DNA of 50,699 nt from Serratia marcescens (GCA_015548865.1 JADMXW010000014.1:105049-155747), one strand, 5' to 3'; shown: positions 9,635-18,801, numbered from the stretch's first letter. Program-made: numbers and translations. Notes: generated from the sequence alone by a model not told the origin.

Positions 9635-10081
9635 TTACTTCGGGTCGTGGAGAGATTCGTCTTCGCGGCAGTCGCCTATACTACAATGGCCATAAAGATA
9701 CAAACTGTGGTTAGTCAGTTTTATACCGTGTCTGTCTGCGATTTCACGCTGGCGCGCTTCGATAGATTCATCACGGAACTCAATAACGCGTCCGCAATCC
9801 AGGCAGATAAGATGGTCATGGTGGTGTTGCTGTGTCAGCTCAAACACTGACTTACCACCTTCAAAATTATGACGGGTGACAATACCGGCGTCATCAAACT
9901 GGTTAAGTACGCGATAAACGGTCGCCAGACCAATCTCTTCGCCCATGTCTATCAGTTTTTTGTACAAATCTTCCGCGCTGACGTGATGGCACTCCGGATC
10001 CTGCAAAACCTCCAGAATCTTCAGTCTTGGCAGAGTGACTTTCAGGCCGGCCTTCTTTAATGCGGTGTTATTGTCAGTCAT
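9635..10081 (-). CDS. fur: Ferric uptake regulator
   Basis: Fur is the iron-sensing repressor that, with Fe2+, shuts off siderophore and iron-transport genes. The 148-residue product equals the E. coli length. The N-terminal winged helix (about 1-82) contains PRLKILEVLQ and GLATVYRVLNQFDDAG. The dimer/metal domain follows with the histidine run QQHHHDH and the zinc cysteines CLDCG, plus a C-terminal CSIGDC pair. The minus-strand leader retains the sequence GTAACAGGACTAAATCCGC just before the ATG, close to the E. coli fur leader and compatible with coupling to a uof-like frame. fldA lies upstream on the same strand. Confidence 0.97.
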   Translation of the reverse strand: MTDNNTALKKAGLKVTLPRLKILEVLQDPECHHVSAEDLYKKLIDMGEEIGLATVYRVLNQFDDAGIVTRHNFEGGKSVFELTQQHHHDHLICLDCGRVIEFRDESIEARQREIADRHGIKLTNHSLYLYGHCSIGDCREDESLHDPK

Positions 10082-10157
10082 GCGGATTTAGTCCTGTTAC
10101 TCTCTCATCGATGGGGGCAATTAAGCCTATGACATCGGTCGGCTCAAAAATTGTAAT
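10074..10157 (-). CDS. uof-like leader frame overlapping the fur start (tentative)
   Basis: A short open frame ends with TGA at 10074-10076, just inside fur, so its last codons (ending V-T-G-L-N-P-H-D) run across the fur ATG. In E. coli the 28-codon uof frame has this arrangement and couples fur translation to control by the RyhB sRNA. This frame is bounded upstream by an in-frame stop near 10164 and has no ATG, GTG or TTG in frame. The 5' limit given is an ATT codon and is only a guess. Conservation of the tail supports it; the lack of a normal start argues against. Confidence 0.35.
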   Translation of the reverse strand: MTIFEPTDVIGLIAPIDERVTGLNPHD

Positions 10158-10166
10158 GGCGTCTCA

Positions 10167-10195
10167 ATTATAGAACCGCGCATTAAAAATGAAAA
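10167..10195 (-). promoter_or_regulatory. Candidate fur promoter
   Basis: A perfect TATAAT (minus strand, 10167-10172) with a weak -35 TTTTCA (10190-10195) at 17 bp lies about 85 bases before fur. The rest of the 335-base fldA-fur gap (10196-10416) is AT-rich. I saw no obvious Fur box, though a degenerate one could escape notice by eye. Confidence 0.55.
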
Positions 10196-10371
10196 CCATG
10201 GGATGTTAACAATACAGTCTCCATAAAGAAAGTGTGCAATCGCGCGCAATCTGTTGTTGTAAAATGGAGAAAGTTGATAAACGTACAAAACCGATGGGTA
10301 CTATTGTACAGGCTTAGACCGGGAAGTTAAAAAAATGTTTCTATTAATTTGATTGGTTATACCTATTAATT

Positions 10372-10398
10372 AAGCCCCGAAAAAGCGATCAGGGCTTT
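10372..10398. terminator. Hairpin after fldA
   Basis: AAGCCC (10372-10377) and GGGCTT (10392-10397) can pair just past the fldA stop. On the fldA strand the following tract is AATTAATAGG, not a clean T-run, so it may be a weak terminator or a processing stem that lets some transcription continue into fur. Confidence 0.45.
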
Positions 10399-10416
10399 TA
10401 CATAACAGGGTAGGGG

Positions 10417-10944
10417 TTAGCCAACGAGTGTTTTCAGGTTGAGCTCTTCGCTGATTTGTTTGACCCAGGTGCTAACACGCTCACTGGTCAGTTCAGGTTG
10501 ACGGTCTTCATCAATCGCCAGCCCGATAAAGTGGTTGTCGTCTGCCAGCCCTTTTGAGGCTTCGAAATAGTAGCCTTCGGTTGGCCAGTTGCCCACAATG
10601 GTTGCCCCGCGCGGTTCAATAATGTCGCGTAGCGTACCCATCGCATCACAAAAGTATTCAGCGTAATCTTCTTGATCGCCACAGCCAAATAGGGCAACTA
10701 ATTTTCCATTAAAATCGATCTCTTCCAGTGTCGGGAAGAAATCGTCCCAATCGCACTGGGCTTCACCGTAGTACCATGTCGGAATACCAAATAGCAGAAT
10801 ATCAAACGCCTCGATATCTTCTTTGCTGCTCTTGGCAATGTCATGAACCTCTGCAACATCACTGCCCAGTTGCAGTTGGATTGTCTTGGCAATGTTTTCG
10901 GTATTGCCGGTGTCACTGCCAAAGAAAATGCCTATGAGTGCCAT
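10417..10944 (-). CDS. fldA: Flavodoxin 1
   Basis: An FMN-containing electron carrier that reduces enzymes such as pyruvate formate-lyase activase, methionine synthase and IspG/IspH. The 175-residue product (E. coli: 176) opens with the phosphate-binding loop GIFFGSDTGNTENIAK (about 4-19). It retains the FMN ring contacts around GIPTWYYGEAQCDWDDF and the 90s loop FGCGDQEDYAEYFCDA of long-chain flavodoxins. AGAGG lies 13-17 bases before the ATG at 10944. In E. coli ybfE sits next to fldA; here a chemoreceptor gene separates them. Confidence 0.97.
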   Translation of the reverse strand: MALIGIFFGSDTGNTENIAKTIQLQLGSDVAEVHDIAKSSKEDIEAFDILLFGIPTWYYGEAQCDWDDFFPTLEEIDFNGKLVALFGCGDQEDYAEYFCDAMGTLRDIIEPRGATIVGNWPTEGYYFEASKGLADDNHFIGLAIDEDRQPELTSERVSTWVKQISEELNLKTLVG

Positions 10945-11398
10945 GGATAAAATAACCTCTTTATTCTTAATGGTATGGTGCAGTTTATCACCTACATATC
11001 AAGTAATAATATCAGACGTGGGGAAAGGGAGAAACTTGTATCTTCCCCGCAGATCAACGCGAATATAACCTATATTTAATAAGGGAATTTGGCGCATAGC
11101 GGTTTTGCGCTACTTCACCAGTTTTTTTAATTACTTTAGCAGCGTCACTGTTAAGGAACTTCCATTTATCTGTATGAAAAATATAAATAATAAAAAATTT
11201 TTGGCGACAATGTGCTGTAGATCACGCAGGGAAACTACTAAATATTATTTCAATATTGACGATGAAAACAGGAGGTTCGCCGTTTGCTTTCAATGGTAAA
11301 GCATCGTGCGTTTTTCCCTTTTGGGAACGTTTCAAACCTTATGATTTTTTTAAAAATAATAACCCTACCGCACGTAATTTTATATCTGGAGCTTGCTT
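10945..11398. other. Intergenic region between divergent fldA and the chemoreceptor gene
   Basis: This 454-base AT-rich gap should contain the fldA promoter on the left and the receptor promoter on the right. Small open frames here lack ribosome sites and family resemblance. I looked for a flagellar sigma-28 promoter (TAAA, 15 bases, GCCGATAA) before the receptor gene and found none that fits. Confidence 0.4.
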
Positions 11399-13075
11399 AT
11401 GCACTTTTTGAGAAACATCGCCATCAGAACGGCAATGTTATGGGTTTTAGGGATTTTCTGTGTGCTTTGGGGCGGTGTGTCTGTCTACACCATTTTCTCA
11501 TTCAAAGAGATGACCACCACCTCACAGACCAGCACCTTACTGGTTCATAACATGAATCTGGTCAATCAGGGCAACGATCAATATTTTCGCATGGTAACGC
11601 GTTTGGCACGGGTAGTAGATTGGCGTCGTAATGGTGAAAATAGTCTGGCAGATAAAGAACAAACATCGGCATTGACGGCATTGAACAATCTGAAATCGGA
11701 TCTGGCAACTTTTAGCAGCATCGATCACGCTGGGTTAGATGCTGCGCTGGCTGAAGCGGTGATCCGCGATTGGGGCAACCTTATTACCCAAGGCGTTGAT
11801 CCTATGTTTCAAAAGGCGCAAGCCAATGCATTTGATGAATACCAACGTTATGCCAAAGAAACGGTGCCTGCTCTCAGTCGTCAGTTCGGTGCTTCGGTTA
11901 ATGCCTTTAACAAGGCCGGTTCTGAACAATTCGCCGCAGCGGGTGCTCGCTTTCAGCAAATCACGTCTATTGGACAAAATATTTTACTAACAGGTTTGAT
12001 CGTTGGGTTGCTGCTGCTGTTTTTTACCGATCGTTATCTGGTGGCTTGTTTGGTTAAGCCACTCGATACGCTACGCGATCATTTCAGTGCTATCGCTTCT
12101 GGTCAACTAGGCAAACCGATTCATGATTTTGGTCGTAACTGTGTGGGGCGCTTATTGCCTCTCTTACGGGATATGCAAACCAGCCTTGCGACAACAGTGA
12201 GCACGATTCGCGTCAGTACAGATGCCATCTACCTAGGCGCGTCAGAGATTGCCTCAGGCAATAACGATCTCTCTTCGCGTACGGAGCATCAGGCTTCCGC
12301 ACTGGAAGAAACGGCAGCCAGCATGGAACAGTTGACGGCAACCGTAAAACAGAATGCGGAAAATGCGAGTCATGCTAGCCAGTTGGCATTGCAAGCGTCG
12401 AATACGGCGAGAAAAGGGGGAGAAATTGTCGATAACGTCGTGAAAACGATGGCTGAGATTTCAGGGAGTTCGAAACGTATCGCTGAGATTACCACTGTGA
12501 TCAACGGTATTGCGTTCCAGACAAACATCCTGGCGCTTAATGCTGCTGTCGAAGCGGCGCGGGCAGGTGAACAAGGGCGAGGTTTTGCTGTGGTCGCGGG
12601 TGAAGTTCGTAGCCTGGCACAGCGCAGTGCGCAAGCAGCAAAAGAAATAGAAGGATTGATTGCCGAATCGGCTCATTGCGTGGGCACCGGCTCTCAACTG
12701 GTTGAAGATGCTGGCGTTACCATGAGTGATATCGTTCGTGCTGTGACCAATGTGACGGATATCATGGGGGAAATTGCCTCAGCATCGGGTGAACAAAGTA
12801 AAGGTATTGCTCAGGTTGGGCAGGCGGTGGCAGAAATGGACAGCGTCACGCAGCAAAATGCAGCGTTAGTGGAGCAGGCGTCGGCAGCGGCACTTTCGTT
12901 GGAAGAGCAGGCTGCGGTGCTTAACCGAACAGTAGCAGTTTTCCAGCTGTCTGAATCAGTGGCGCCCGTTGCCTCTTCTACTGCAACGCCTGTGCCAGCG
13001 CTAGCGCGTGCTGGCAGTGGGGTAAAAACCAAAAAGGCTTTACCACCGGGAAACGATAACTGGGAACAGTTTTAA
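11399..13075 (+). CDS. Methyl-accepting chemotaxis protein
   Basis: A transmembrane receptor that feeds the CheA/CheW phosphorelay. The 558-residue product has TM1 (about 11-33), a periplasmic helical domain of about 150 residues, TM2 (about 190-210, [11 protein letters not shown]), a HAMP linker and a long cytoplasmic coiled coil. The signalling tip carries [20 protein letters not shown]. It ends in NWEQF, matching the NWETF-type pentapeptide that tethers CheR/CheB in Tar and Tsr. The ATG at 11399 has GGAG seven bases upstream; a TTG at 11393 is less likely. The ligand cannot be told from sequence. It sits between fldA and ybfE, which adjoin in E. coli, so it is an accessory gene. Confidence 0.93.
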   Translation: MHFLRNIAIRTAMLWVLGIFCVLWGGVSVYTIFSFKEMTTTSQTSTLLVHNMNLVNQGNDQYFRMVTRLARVVDWRRNGENSLADKEQTSALTALNNLKSDLATFSSIDHAGLDAALAEAVIRDWGNLITQGVDPMFQKAQANAFDEYQRYAKETVPALSRQFGASVNAFNKAGSEQFAAAGARFQQITSIGQNILLTGLIVGLLLLFFTDRYLVACLVKPLDTLRDHFSAIASGQLGKPIHDFGRNCVGRLLPLLRDMQTSLATTVSTIRVSTDAIYLGASEIASGNNDLSSRTEHQASALEETAASMEQLTATVKQNAENASHASQLALQASNTARKGGEIVDNVVKTMAEISGSSKRIAEITTVINGIAFQTNILALNAAVEAARAGEQGRGFAVVAGEVRSLAQRSAQAAKEIEGLIAESAHCVGTGSQLVEDAGVTMSDIVRAVTNVTDIMGEIASASGEQSKGIAQVGQAVAEMDSVTQQNAALVEQASAAALSLEEQAAVLNRTVAVFQLSESVAPVASSTATPVPALARAGSGVKTKKALPPGNDNWEQF

Positions 13076-13119
13076 CTGCGCGGCATACTGCTTAATGCAG
13101 CCCCACGGCGGGGATACAG

Positions 13120-13137
13120 GGCGTCATGGATGACGCC
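13120..13137. terminator. Hairpin between convergent genes
   Basis: GGCGTCA (13120-13126) and TGACGCC (13131-13137) pair perfectly around the loop TGGA. No T-run follows on either strand, so termination would be inefficient or protein-assisted. Confidence 0.4.
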
Positions 13138-13150
13138 AGCAATGAATTTA

Positions 13151-13438
13151 TCAGGATGAGAGATCTTTGTCTGCCAGTTGTGCTAGCAACATGCGTTCAA
13201 TGAGTTCACTACGGCTGATGTTCTGCGCTTCAGCCAGGCTATTAAGTGCTTCCACTGCTTCCTCATTAATTTTCAACTCGATGCGACGCAAACCGCGCAC
13301 TTTGTCACGGCGCAACTGATTGCGCTTGTTAATGCGAAGTTGTTCGTCGCGTGAAAGCGGGTTGGTTTTGGGACGACCAGGCCGACGTTCATCCGCGAAC
13401 AGATCCAACGTGGTACGGTCCGTTTGTTCTTTTGCCAT
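13151..13438 (-). CDS. ybfE: YbfE, small LexA-regulon protein with a ribbon-helix-helix-like tail
   Basis: A small protein of unknown role, known in E. coli as a LexA-controlled gene. I chose the ATG at 13438 because it gives MAKEQTDRTTLDLFADERR, nearly identical to E. coli YbfE, and 95 residues (E. coli: 97). The frame is open upstream to 13585, but that part looks non-coding. The N-terminal half is very basic (RPGRPKTNPLSRDEQLR). The C-terminal half, RRIELKINEEAVEALNSLAE then ISRSELIERML, resembles a ribbon-helix-helix DNA-binding fold. No clear LexA box is visible in 13439-13612. Confidence 0.92.
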   Translation of the reverse strand: MAKEQTDRTTLDLFADERRPGRPKTNPLSRDEQLRINKRNQLRRDKVRGLRRIELKINEEAVEALNSLAEAQNISRSELIERMLLAQLADKDLSS

Positions 13439-13612
13439 AGGTAGTGTTGCTGCAAGGAAGTCTGACCAAAATGCACGCATCGGTTCTGCGTGACATTTTG
13501 ATGATGTGGTTACTGTGCATAAGGCTAATTCAGCCGTCCCTCTACTGCGGGCGCCATCATACCCCAGCGAGGCTGGCGGCGACAATGGGTAAGTGCCACT
13601 GTTATTTACGGA

Positions 13613-14386
13613 TTATGCCGGTGGTTCCTCAAGAAAACGGTGGATAGCGCGCAGAACAGCATCGGGTTTTTCTGCATGAACCCAGTGGCCACTGCCCGCA
13701 ATCACATGCGCCTTAGCATTGGGAAACTGCTGCAATAGCGCCTCGCGATAGCGGTCATCCAAATAAGGGGATGCAGCGCCTCGAATAAACAGGATGGGTT
13801 TGTGCCAGGCGGGTACCCTTTCCCAGCCCACAATGTGCTCATACTGCTCCCACAGAACGGGGACGTTGAAACGCCACTCTCCCTGCTGAAAAGATTTCAG
13901 GAGAAATTGCACCACCCCCTCTTCCTTAAGGTGATGACGCATGATGGCGGCAGCTTCGGTGCGGGTGGTAACGCCCGCGGCAGTAACCGCGTGGAGTGCA
14001 GCAAAAACGTCATCATGGCGGCGCAGTTGGTAATCCACCGGTGCAATATCAATAGCGACGATCTTCTCAATACGTTCGGGGATCTGCGCACTTAACGCCA
14101 TCGCGGTCTTTCCGCCCATAGAGTGACCGATAATAATGGCTTTCTCTATATTCAATGCATCCAATAATTCTTTCACATCACCCGCCATGGCCGGGTAGTT
14201 CATTTCTGGCGTGCGCGGTGATAATCCATGGTTACGTAAGTCGACCTGAATGACATCGTGCTGCTTTTGCAGGTCACGGGCGAGAACACCCAGATTGTCC
14301 AGATTACCAAATAGACCGTGAATCAATATGATAGGCAGTGAATGCGTCGATAATTGCGCATTTTGCATGCGATAATTCAATTTCAT
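13613..14386 (-). CDS. ybfF: YbfF, alpha/beta-hydrolase esterase
   Basis: A small cytosolic esterase; the E. coli protein hydrolyses short acyl esters and acyl-CoA in vitro, with unclear physiological role. The nucleophile elbow GHSMGG (Ser near residue 87) and the C-terminal catalytic GSGHWVHAEKP are present, and HGLFG forms the oxyanion region. I placed the start at 14386 (MKLNYRMQ, as in E. coli; 257 residues). An ATG at 14398 would add four residues; neither start has a strong ribosome site. It diverges from seqA, as in E. coli, and lies behind ybfE on the same strand with a gap of about 175 bases. Confidence 0.93.
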   Translation of the reverse strand: MKLNYRMQNAQLSTHSLPIILIHGLFGNLDNLGVLARDLQKQHDVIQVDLRNHGLSPRTPEMNYPAMAGDVKELLDALNIEKAIIIGHSMGGKTAMALSAQIPERIEKIVAIDIAPVDYQLRRHDDVFAALHAVTAAGVTTRTEAAAIMRHHLKEEGVVQFLLKSFQQGEWRFNVPVLWEQYEHIVGWERVPAWHKPILFIRGAASPYLDDRYREALLQQFPNAKAHVIAGSGHWVHAEKPDAVLRAIHRFLEEPPA

Positions 14387-14465
14387 GGTGAAGTTCATTC
14401 AGAGACACAGACGCTTAGGGTATCATGACTGTTGCCGATGATGTTGCCCTGTGGAAAATGAAGAC

Positions 14466-14537
14466 TATACCCGTCATACTTCAAGTTGCTGGTGCGTTGG
14501 TGGCACTCGTTATTGCTTTTTGCAGGTTGCAGGTAAT
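14466..14537. repeat. Truncated ERIC-type repeat
   Basis: It begins with the ERIC arm TATACCCGTCATACTTCAAG and continues GTTGC-GGTGCGTTGG before losing similarity. The opposite arm (AATTATTTAGGGTATA) is missing. It lies between ybfF and seqA. Confidence 0.7.
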
Positions 14538-14665
14538 GGGGCGAGGGAGCAGATGGGGGATCGTCTGACTTTCGATATTGTTTGTGTTATGCCGCTGTTC
14601 GGTGGTATTGATTCGCCTATATACTTCTTGCCGATTAATTAGAGTAAAAACAGTACTGGATAAAG

Positions 14666-15199
14666 ATGAAAACTATTGAGGTCGACGAAGAGCTGTATCG
14701 TTATATTGCCAGCCACACACAACACATTGGTGAAAGCGCCTCGGATATTCTGCGGCGCATGTTGAATTTCCGGGCTGGGCAGGTTGTTGCTGCCTCTGAG
14801 GCCACGTCGGCAAAAGCGCAGACGCCTGCGAGCACGCCAGAAAAGCCTCGCGATGGTGTCAGGGCGGTGCGCGAATTGCTACTGTCCGATGAATATGCAG
14901 CGCAAAGTAAAGCGATTAACCGCTTTATGTTGGTGCTCTCCACATTATATTGTCTCGAGCCGAATGCCTTTTCCGCTGCAACCGAGCAGCTTCATGGTCG
15001 CACGCGCGTCTATTTTGCCGGCGATGAACATACGTTACTTCAGCATGGCGTCCATACCAAACCCAAACATATTCAGGGAACGCCCTACTGGGTCATTACC
15101 AATACCAATACGGATCGCAAACGCAGTATGGTTGAACAAATCATGCAATCGATGCAGTTCCCCTCAGAACTTGTCGAAAAAGTGTGCGGTACTATTTAA
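14666..15199 (+). CDS. seqA: SeqA, negative modulator of replication initiation
   Basis: SeqA binds hemimethylated GATC sites, sequesters oriC and the dnaA promoter after initiation and helps organise new DNA. The 177-residue product (E. coli: 181) has the N-terminal oligomerisation region MKTIEVDEELYRYIASHT with ESASDILRRML (about 1-35). A variable linker (about 40-65) follows, then the C-terminal DNA-binding domain with GRTRVYFAGDEHTLLQHG and the tail PFPSELVEKVCGTI-like end. pgm follows after 24 bases, the same co-directional pair as in E. coli. Confidence 0.96.
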   Translation: MKTIEVDEELYRYIASHTQHIGESASDILRRMLNFRAGQVVAASEATSAKAQTPASTPEKPRDGVRAVRELLLSDEYAAQSKAINRFMLVLSTLYCLEPNAFSAATEQLHGRTRVYFAGDEHTLLQHGVHTKPKHIQGTPYWVITNTNTDRKRSMVEQIMQSMQFPSELVEKVCGTI

Positions 15200-15223
15200 C
15201 AAATAGCGTCAGGGAGAACGCCG

Positions 15224-16867
15224 ATGGCTAATCACCCCAGAGCCGGACAACCTACCCGGCAAAGTGATTTGATTAATGTGGCGCAATTAACGTCACAGTA
15301 TTATGTATTACGTCCAGAAGCGGATAACGCCGCGCATGCGGTTAAATTCGGGACGTCTGGTCACCGCGGTAGCGCGGCACGCCACAGTTTCAACGAAGCG
15401 CATATTTTGGCTATCGCTCAGGCGATTGCGGAAGAGCGCAAAAAGCAAGGTATCACCGGGCCGTGCTTTGTGGGTAAAGATACCCATGCACTTTCTGAAC
15501 CTGCATTTATTTCCGTATTGGAAGTGTTGGCGGCAAACGGTGTTGAGGTGGTGGTGCAGCAAGATAACGGCTTTACGCCGACACCTGCTATCTCCAATGC
15601 CATTCTGGTGCATAACCGCAAGGGAAATGCACTGGCCGATGGGATTGTGATTACACCGTCTCACAACCCGCCGGAAGATGGCGGTATTAAATATAATCCG
15701 CCCAATGGTGGTCCTGCAGATACCAATGTTACCAGCGTTATTGAAAAACGTGCCAATGCGCTGTTAGCCGATGCGCTGAAAGAGGTAAAGCGCCTGACGC
15801 TCGATAAAGCCTGGCAGAGTGGGCATGTGCATGAGCAAGATCTGGTACAGCCTTATGTAGAAGGATTGCGTGAGGTAGTGGATATCCCAGCTATTCAGAA
15901 GGCGGGGTTGACACTGGGTGTCGATCCATTAGGTGGCTCAGGCATTGCCTACTGGCAGCGCATCGCAGAGCATTACCAGCTAAATTTGCGTCTGGTTAAT
16001 GATGCCGTTGATCAGACCTTCCGTTTTATGACGTTGGATCATGACGGCGTTATTCGCATGGATTGCTCCTCTGAGTCTGCGATGGCAGGGTTGCTGGCGC
16101 TGCGTGACAAATTTGATCTGGCATTTGCCAACGATCCTGATTATGACCGCCACGGTATTGTTACACCTGCGGGGTTGATGAATCCGAATCACTATCTGGC
16201 TGTTTCCATCGATTATCTGTTCCGCCACCGTCCTCTGTGGGGGCAGTCTGTCGCCGTTGGCAAGACGCTGGTATCGAGCGCCATGATCGACCGTGTAGTG
16301 GCTGACCTTGGGCGCAAACTGGTGGAGGTCCCGGTAGGCTTCAAATGGTTTGTTGACGGCTTGTTTGATGGCAGCTTCGGTTTTGGCGGTGAAGAGAGTG
16401 CAGGCGCTTCTTTCCTGCGTTTTGATGGCACGCCGTGGTCAACGGACAAAGATGGCATCATCATGTGCCTATTGGCGGCTGAGATCACCGCTGTTACGGG
16501 TAAGAACCCACAGCAACATTATGATGCGCTTGCTGCCCGTTTTGGCGCGCCGAGCTACAACCGAATTCAAGCTTCGGCAACACATGCACAAAAAGCTGCT
16601 CTCTCTCGGTTATCGCCCGAGCAGGTTTCTGCTCATACATTGGCTGGCGACCCGATTACCGCTCGCCTGACGGCGGCTCCTGGCAATGGTGCTTCCATCG
16701 GTGGATTGAAAGTAATGACCGATAACGGTTGGTTTGCCGCGCGGCCATCTGGTACTGAAGAGGCCTACAAGATTTACTGTGAAAGCTTCCTTGGCGCAGA
16801 GCATCGTGCTCGCATTGAGAAAGAAGCAGTAGATATTGTCAGCGCTGTACTGGCGAATGCCAAATAA
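15224..16867 (+). CDS. pgm: Phosphoglucomutase (alpha-D-glucose)
   Basis: Pgm interconverts glucose-1-P and glucose-6-P, linking glycolysis to UDP-glucose, glycogen and cell-surface sugar synthesis. The 547-residue product (E. coli: 546) has four alpha-D-phosphohexomutase domains. The phosphoserine loop is [12 protein letters not shown] (Ser near 145), the metal loop is DPDYDRHG near 305, the sugar loop is [10 protein letters not shown], and the phosphate-binding loop is [13 protein letters not shown] near the end. GGGAG precedes the ATG at 15224. In soft-rot bacteria such enzymes matter for surface polysaccharide, but nothing in the sequence marks a special role. Confidence 0.97.
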   Translation: MANHPRAGQPTRQSDLINVAQLTSQYYVLRPEADNAAHAVKFGTSGHRGSAARHSFNEAHILAIAQAIAEERKKQGITGPCFVGKDTHALSEPAFISVLEVLAANGVEVVVQQDNGFTPTPAISNAILVHNRKGNALADGIVITPSHNPPEDGGIKYNPPNGGPADTNVTSVIEKRANALLADALKEVKRLTLDKAWQSGHVHEQDLVQPYVEGLREVVDIPAIQKAGLTLGVDPLGGSGIAYWQRIAEHYQLNLRLVNDAVDQTFRFMTLDHDGVIRMDCSSESAMAGLLALRDKFDLAFANDPDYDRHGIVTPAGLMNPNHYLAVSIDYLFRHRPLWGQSVAVGKTLVSSAMIDRVVADLGRKLVEVPVGFKWFVDGLFDGSFGFGGEESAGASFLRFDGTPWSTDKDGIIMCLLAAEITAVTGKNPQQHYDALAARFGAPSYNRIQASATHAQKAALSRLSPEQVSAHTLAGDPITARLTAAPGNGASIGGLKVMTDNGWFAARPSGTEEAYKIYCESFLGAEHRARIEKEAVDIVSAVLANAK

Positions 16868-16880
16868 GTTTTCCTTTATC

Positions 16881-16946
16881 GCCCCCCTTTAATCAGGCAG
16901 GGGGGCTGAGGAAGATGAACGGAGGACGCTCTGTGCGTCCTTCTTC
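16881..16946 (+). terminator. Hairpins after pgm
   Basis: Two stems follow the stop codon. GCCCCCC (16881-16887) pairs with GGGGGGC (16900-16906). AGGACGC (about 16923-16929) pairs with GCGTCCT (16935-16941) and is followed by a pyrimidine-rich TCTTC. The second is the better terminator candidate. Confidence 0.55.
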
Positions 16947-17008
16947 ATACCGCTTACAAAATCCGTTGTTAGGTGAAGTACGGTGACGGCCCGTAGCGGC
17001 GCAAGCGG

Positions 17009-17626
17009 TTATTCACCTTTTCTAACTCCCTTTTTTTGCTCGAAATAGCAGGCAAGATTCTCGGCTGCGACGCTGTGTAACCACTCATGGAGGTCTGCAT
17101 GGTTTTTCAGCATCAGTTTTTGCATTGCATGATTACGATACGCACTGATTGCCTTGATGGATATTCCAGATAATGTACTGATTTTATTGTTGTTTAAACC
17201 CTGTTTGTAACTCCACAAAACTTCCCGTTCGCGTGGGCTAAGGCTCTGTACAATATTATATTGTCGCGCATTGAGTGAAACCCTTGGCGATGGTGGGCTG
17301 GCAACGAAAGTATTTAACAGTTCGACCAGCACATCTGGTGGGTCGTTTAGTGCCAACTGCCCGTCTTCGTAGCCACAGCAAAGTGTATTTTTCTTTTTTA
17401 CCAGCAGGAAAAGCAATGGCCTACGCCGTTTGCGGCGAAATTGACGCCACCAGTGCGGTGTGTGCTGAGTCGGTGTGGTGAAAATGATATCTGCCTGTTC
17501 AATCAGCTCCGCAGTATGCTGAATGTTGGCCACAAGTTTTTGGGTATGGAACCATTGATGGATGAGGTGTCCAAGGCCGACAGTAAAATAGCGATCAAAA
17601 TGAAGAAGTACAACGGTTCTTTCCAT
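17009..17626 (-). CDS. LuxR/RcsB-type helix-turn-helix regulator
   Basis: A transcription regulator with a C-terminal LuxR-type domain: LSPREREVLWSYKQGL near 130-145, then ISTLSGISIKAISAYRNHAM as the recognition helix. The form ISAYRNHAMQKL resembles RcsB, RcsA and BglJ more than classic quorum regulators. The N-terminal 120 residues look like a degenerate receiver: no clear acidic pocket or phosphoacceptor Asp is visible, and it is rich in Trp and Arg (WWRQFRRKRRRP). It may therefore act without phosphorylation, perhaps as an RcsB partner, which is inference. I chose the ATG at 17626 (205 residues) over a TTG at 17632. No E. coli counterpart sits here. Confidence 0.8.
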   Translation of the reverse strand: MERTVVLLHFDRYFTVGLGHLIHQWFHTQKLVANIQHTAELIEQADIIFTTPTQHTPHWWRQFRRKRRRPLLFLLVKKKNTLCCGYEDGQLALNDPPDVLVELLNTFVASPPSPRVSLNARQYNIVQSLSPREREVLWSYKQGLNNNKISTLSGISIKAISAYRNHAMQKLMLKNHADLHEWLHSVAAENLACYFEQKKGVRKGE

Positions 17627-17745
17627 CGTCAAGTACCTATTTAACAGGTTGTTCCCAAAGAAATGTTTGCATGGGTAAATGCACCTGGATAGATCCCATG
17701 AAGAGTAAATACATTCATCGACAGTGAGTTAATGAATGATTGATA

Positions 17746-17948
17746 TATACCCGTCATACTTCAAGTTGCAGGTGCGTTGGCGGCAACCGTTATTCGGCCG
17801 ATCCTTGGGCCTCACCTCTAACGAGGTCGCCGTAAGCGATGTTCAAATCGGCTCTCGGCAGATTTGTCACACGAATCACTTACCTGAGTAAGCTCATCGG
17901 AATTCATTCGCTGGCCGCCTTCCTGCAACTCAAATTATTTAGGGTATA
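17746..17948. repeat. ERIC-type repeat with internal insertion, copy A
   Basis: The outer arms TATACCCGTCATACTTCAAG and AATTATTTAGGGTATA are complementary. The ERIC core ACTTACCTGAGTAAGCTCATCGG is preceded by an extra block with TTCAAATCGGCTCTCGGCAG. Total length about 203 bp. Only 36 bases separate it from the next copy. Confidence 0.9.
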
Positions 17949-17984
17949 AAATTAGTATTTTAGTTTGGTTTTATTATCTGTTTT

Positions 17985-18187
17985 TATACCCGTCATACTT
18001 CAAGTTGCAGGTATGTTGGCTGAGATCGTTATTCGGCCCATCCTTGGGACTCACCTCTTACGAGGCCGCCGCATGCGGCGTTCAAATCTGCTCCCGGCAG
18101 ATTTGTCACCCGAATCACTTACCTTAGTAAGCTCATCGGGATTCATTTCTTTGCCGCCTTCCTGCAACTCGAATTATTTAGGGTATA
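17985..18187. repeat. ERIC-type repeat with internal insertion, copy B
   Basis: Same orientation and length as the element at 17746, with high identity. It includes GGCCGCCGCATGCGGCG and CTCCCGGCAGATTTG in the inserted block and ACTTACCTTAGTAAG in the core. The two form a near-tandem pair. Confidence 0.9.
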
Positions 18188-18602
18188 TGAAAATGTATGT
18201 TTATGGATTAATCATCTCTCTGTTGTTTGTGTCTGACTATTAATATTTAATAGCATGGTTTTCTATAATGTCCATTTTTTTTGTTTAGTTGTTGTGTAAC
18301 TGTTATCTTTGAAATAGATCTCATTGTAAATAGGTAGTATTTGTCAAAAGAAATATGAATCGTAATCATTTTCTTAAAACCAAGTGAAAGATTGAAACTA
18401 AAATTATTTTCTGTTTGGTTATATTCTCTCTATATTAATTGTAATGAAGCGAGGAGAGCGAGTTGTTGATTGAGGTTTTTCTATAGTTAAACGTTTGCGT
18501 TGTCTGTTGATGCGCTGTTTGGGTTGAATGCTACCGCTAATGTTTGAGGGGTTTTTTTATTTGTTTGCCTTTCGTTTACTATTTGTTCGATATTATTATT
18601 GC
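18188..18602. other. AT-rich stretch without a recognisable gene
   Basis: About 415 bases between ERIC-type copies. It is visibly richer in A and T than the flanking genes and has no frame with family resemblance. T-runs such as GAGGGGTTTTTTTA (18546 onward) could end a transcript, but no matching stem is clear. I cannot assign a function. Confidence 0.4.
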
Positions 18603-18801
18603 GTATAAATACTAAATAATTAGAGTTGCAGAGCAAAACATCAACGTTTCGAATTGGGCTTGTAATGTCCCTTGAGGATGAGACTCATTTATGCGTCTCA
18701 TAACGCGGCAAGTTAAGGAACACTGATGGGCATACTCTTGCAACTGATTCAGATGAATGAGTATAGCTAATACATACGCAACTTGAAGCAGGGCGAGTAT
18801 A
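18603..18801. repeat. Degenerate ERIC-type repeat, copy C (inverted, variant insert)
   Basis: It runs opposite to copies A and B: ACTAAATAATTAGAGTTGCAG at the left and CGCAACTTGAAGC-GGGCGAGTATA at the right. The middle differs from A and B but shares GAGACTCATTTATGCGTCTC with the copy at 19143 (there GAGGCTCATTTATGCGTCTC). This marks a second type of internal insert. Confidence 0.65.

Noticed and set aside
11300..11398. Flagellar sigma-28 promoter before the chemoreceptor gene
   Set aside because: TAAAG occurs, but no GCCGATAA-like -10 lies at the right distance.
13439..13612. LexA box expected upstream of ybfE
   Set aside because: No CTG-N10-CAG with good arms is present. ACTGTGCATAAGGCTAATTC followed by AG has the wrong spacing.
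17965..18243. A 92-codon plus-strand frame
   Set aside because: It lies almost wholly within an ERIC-type repeat.
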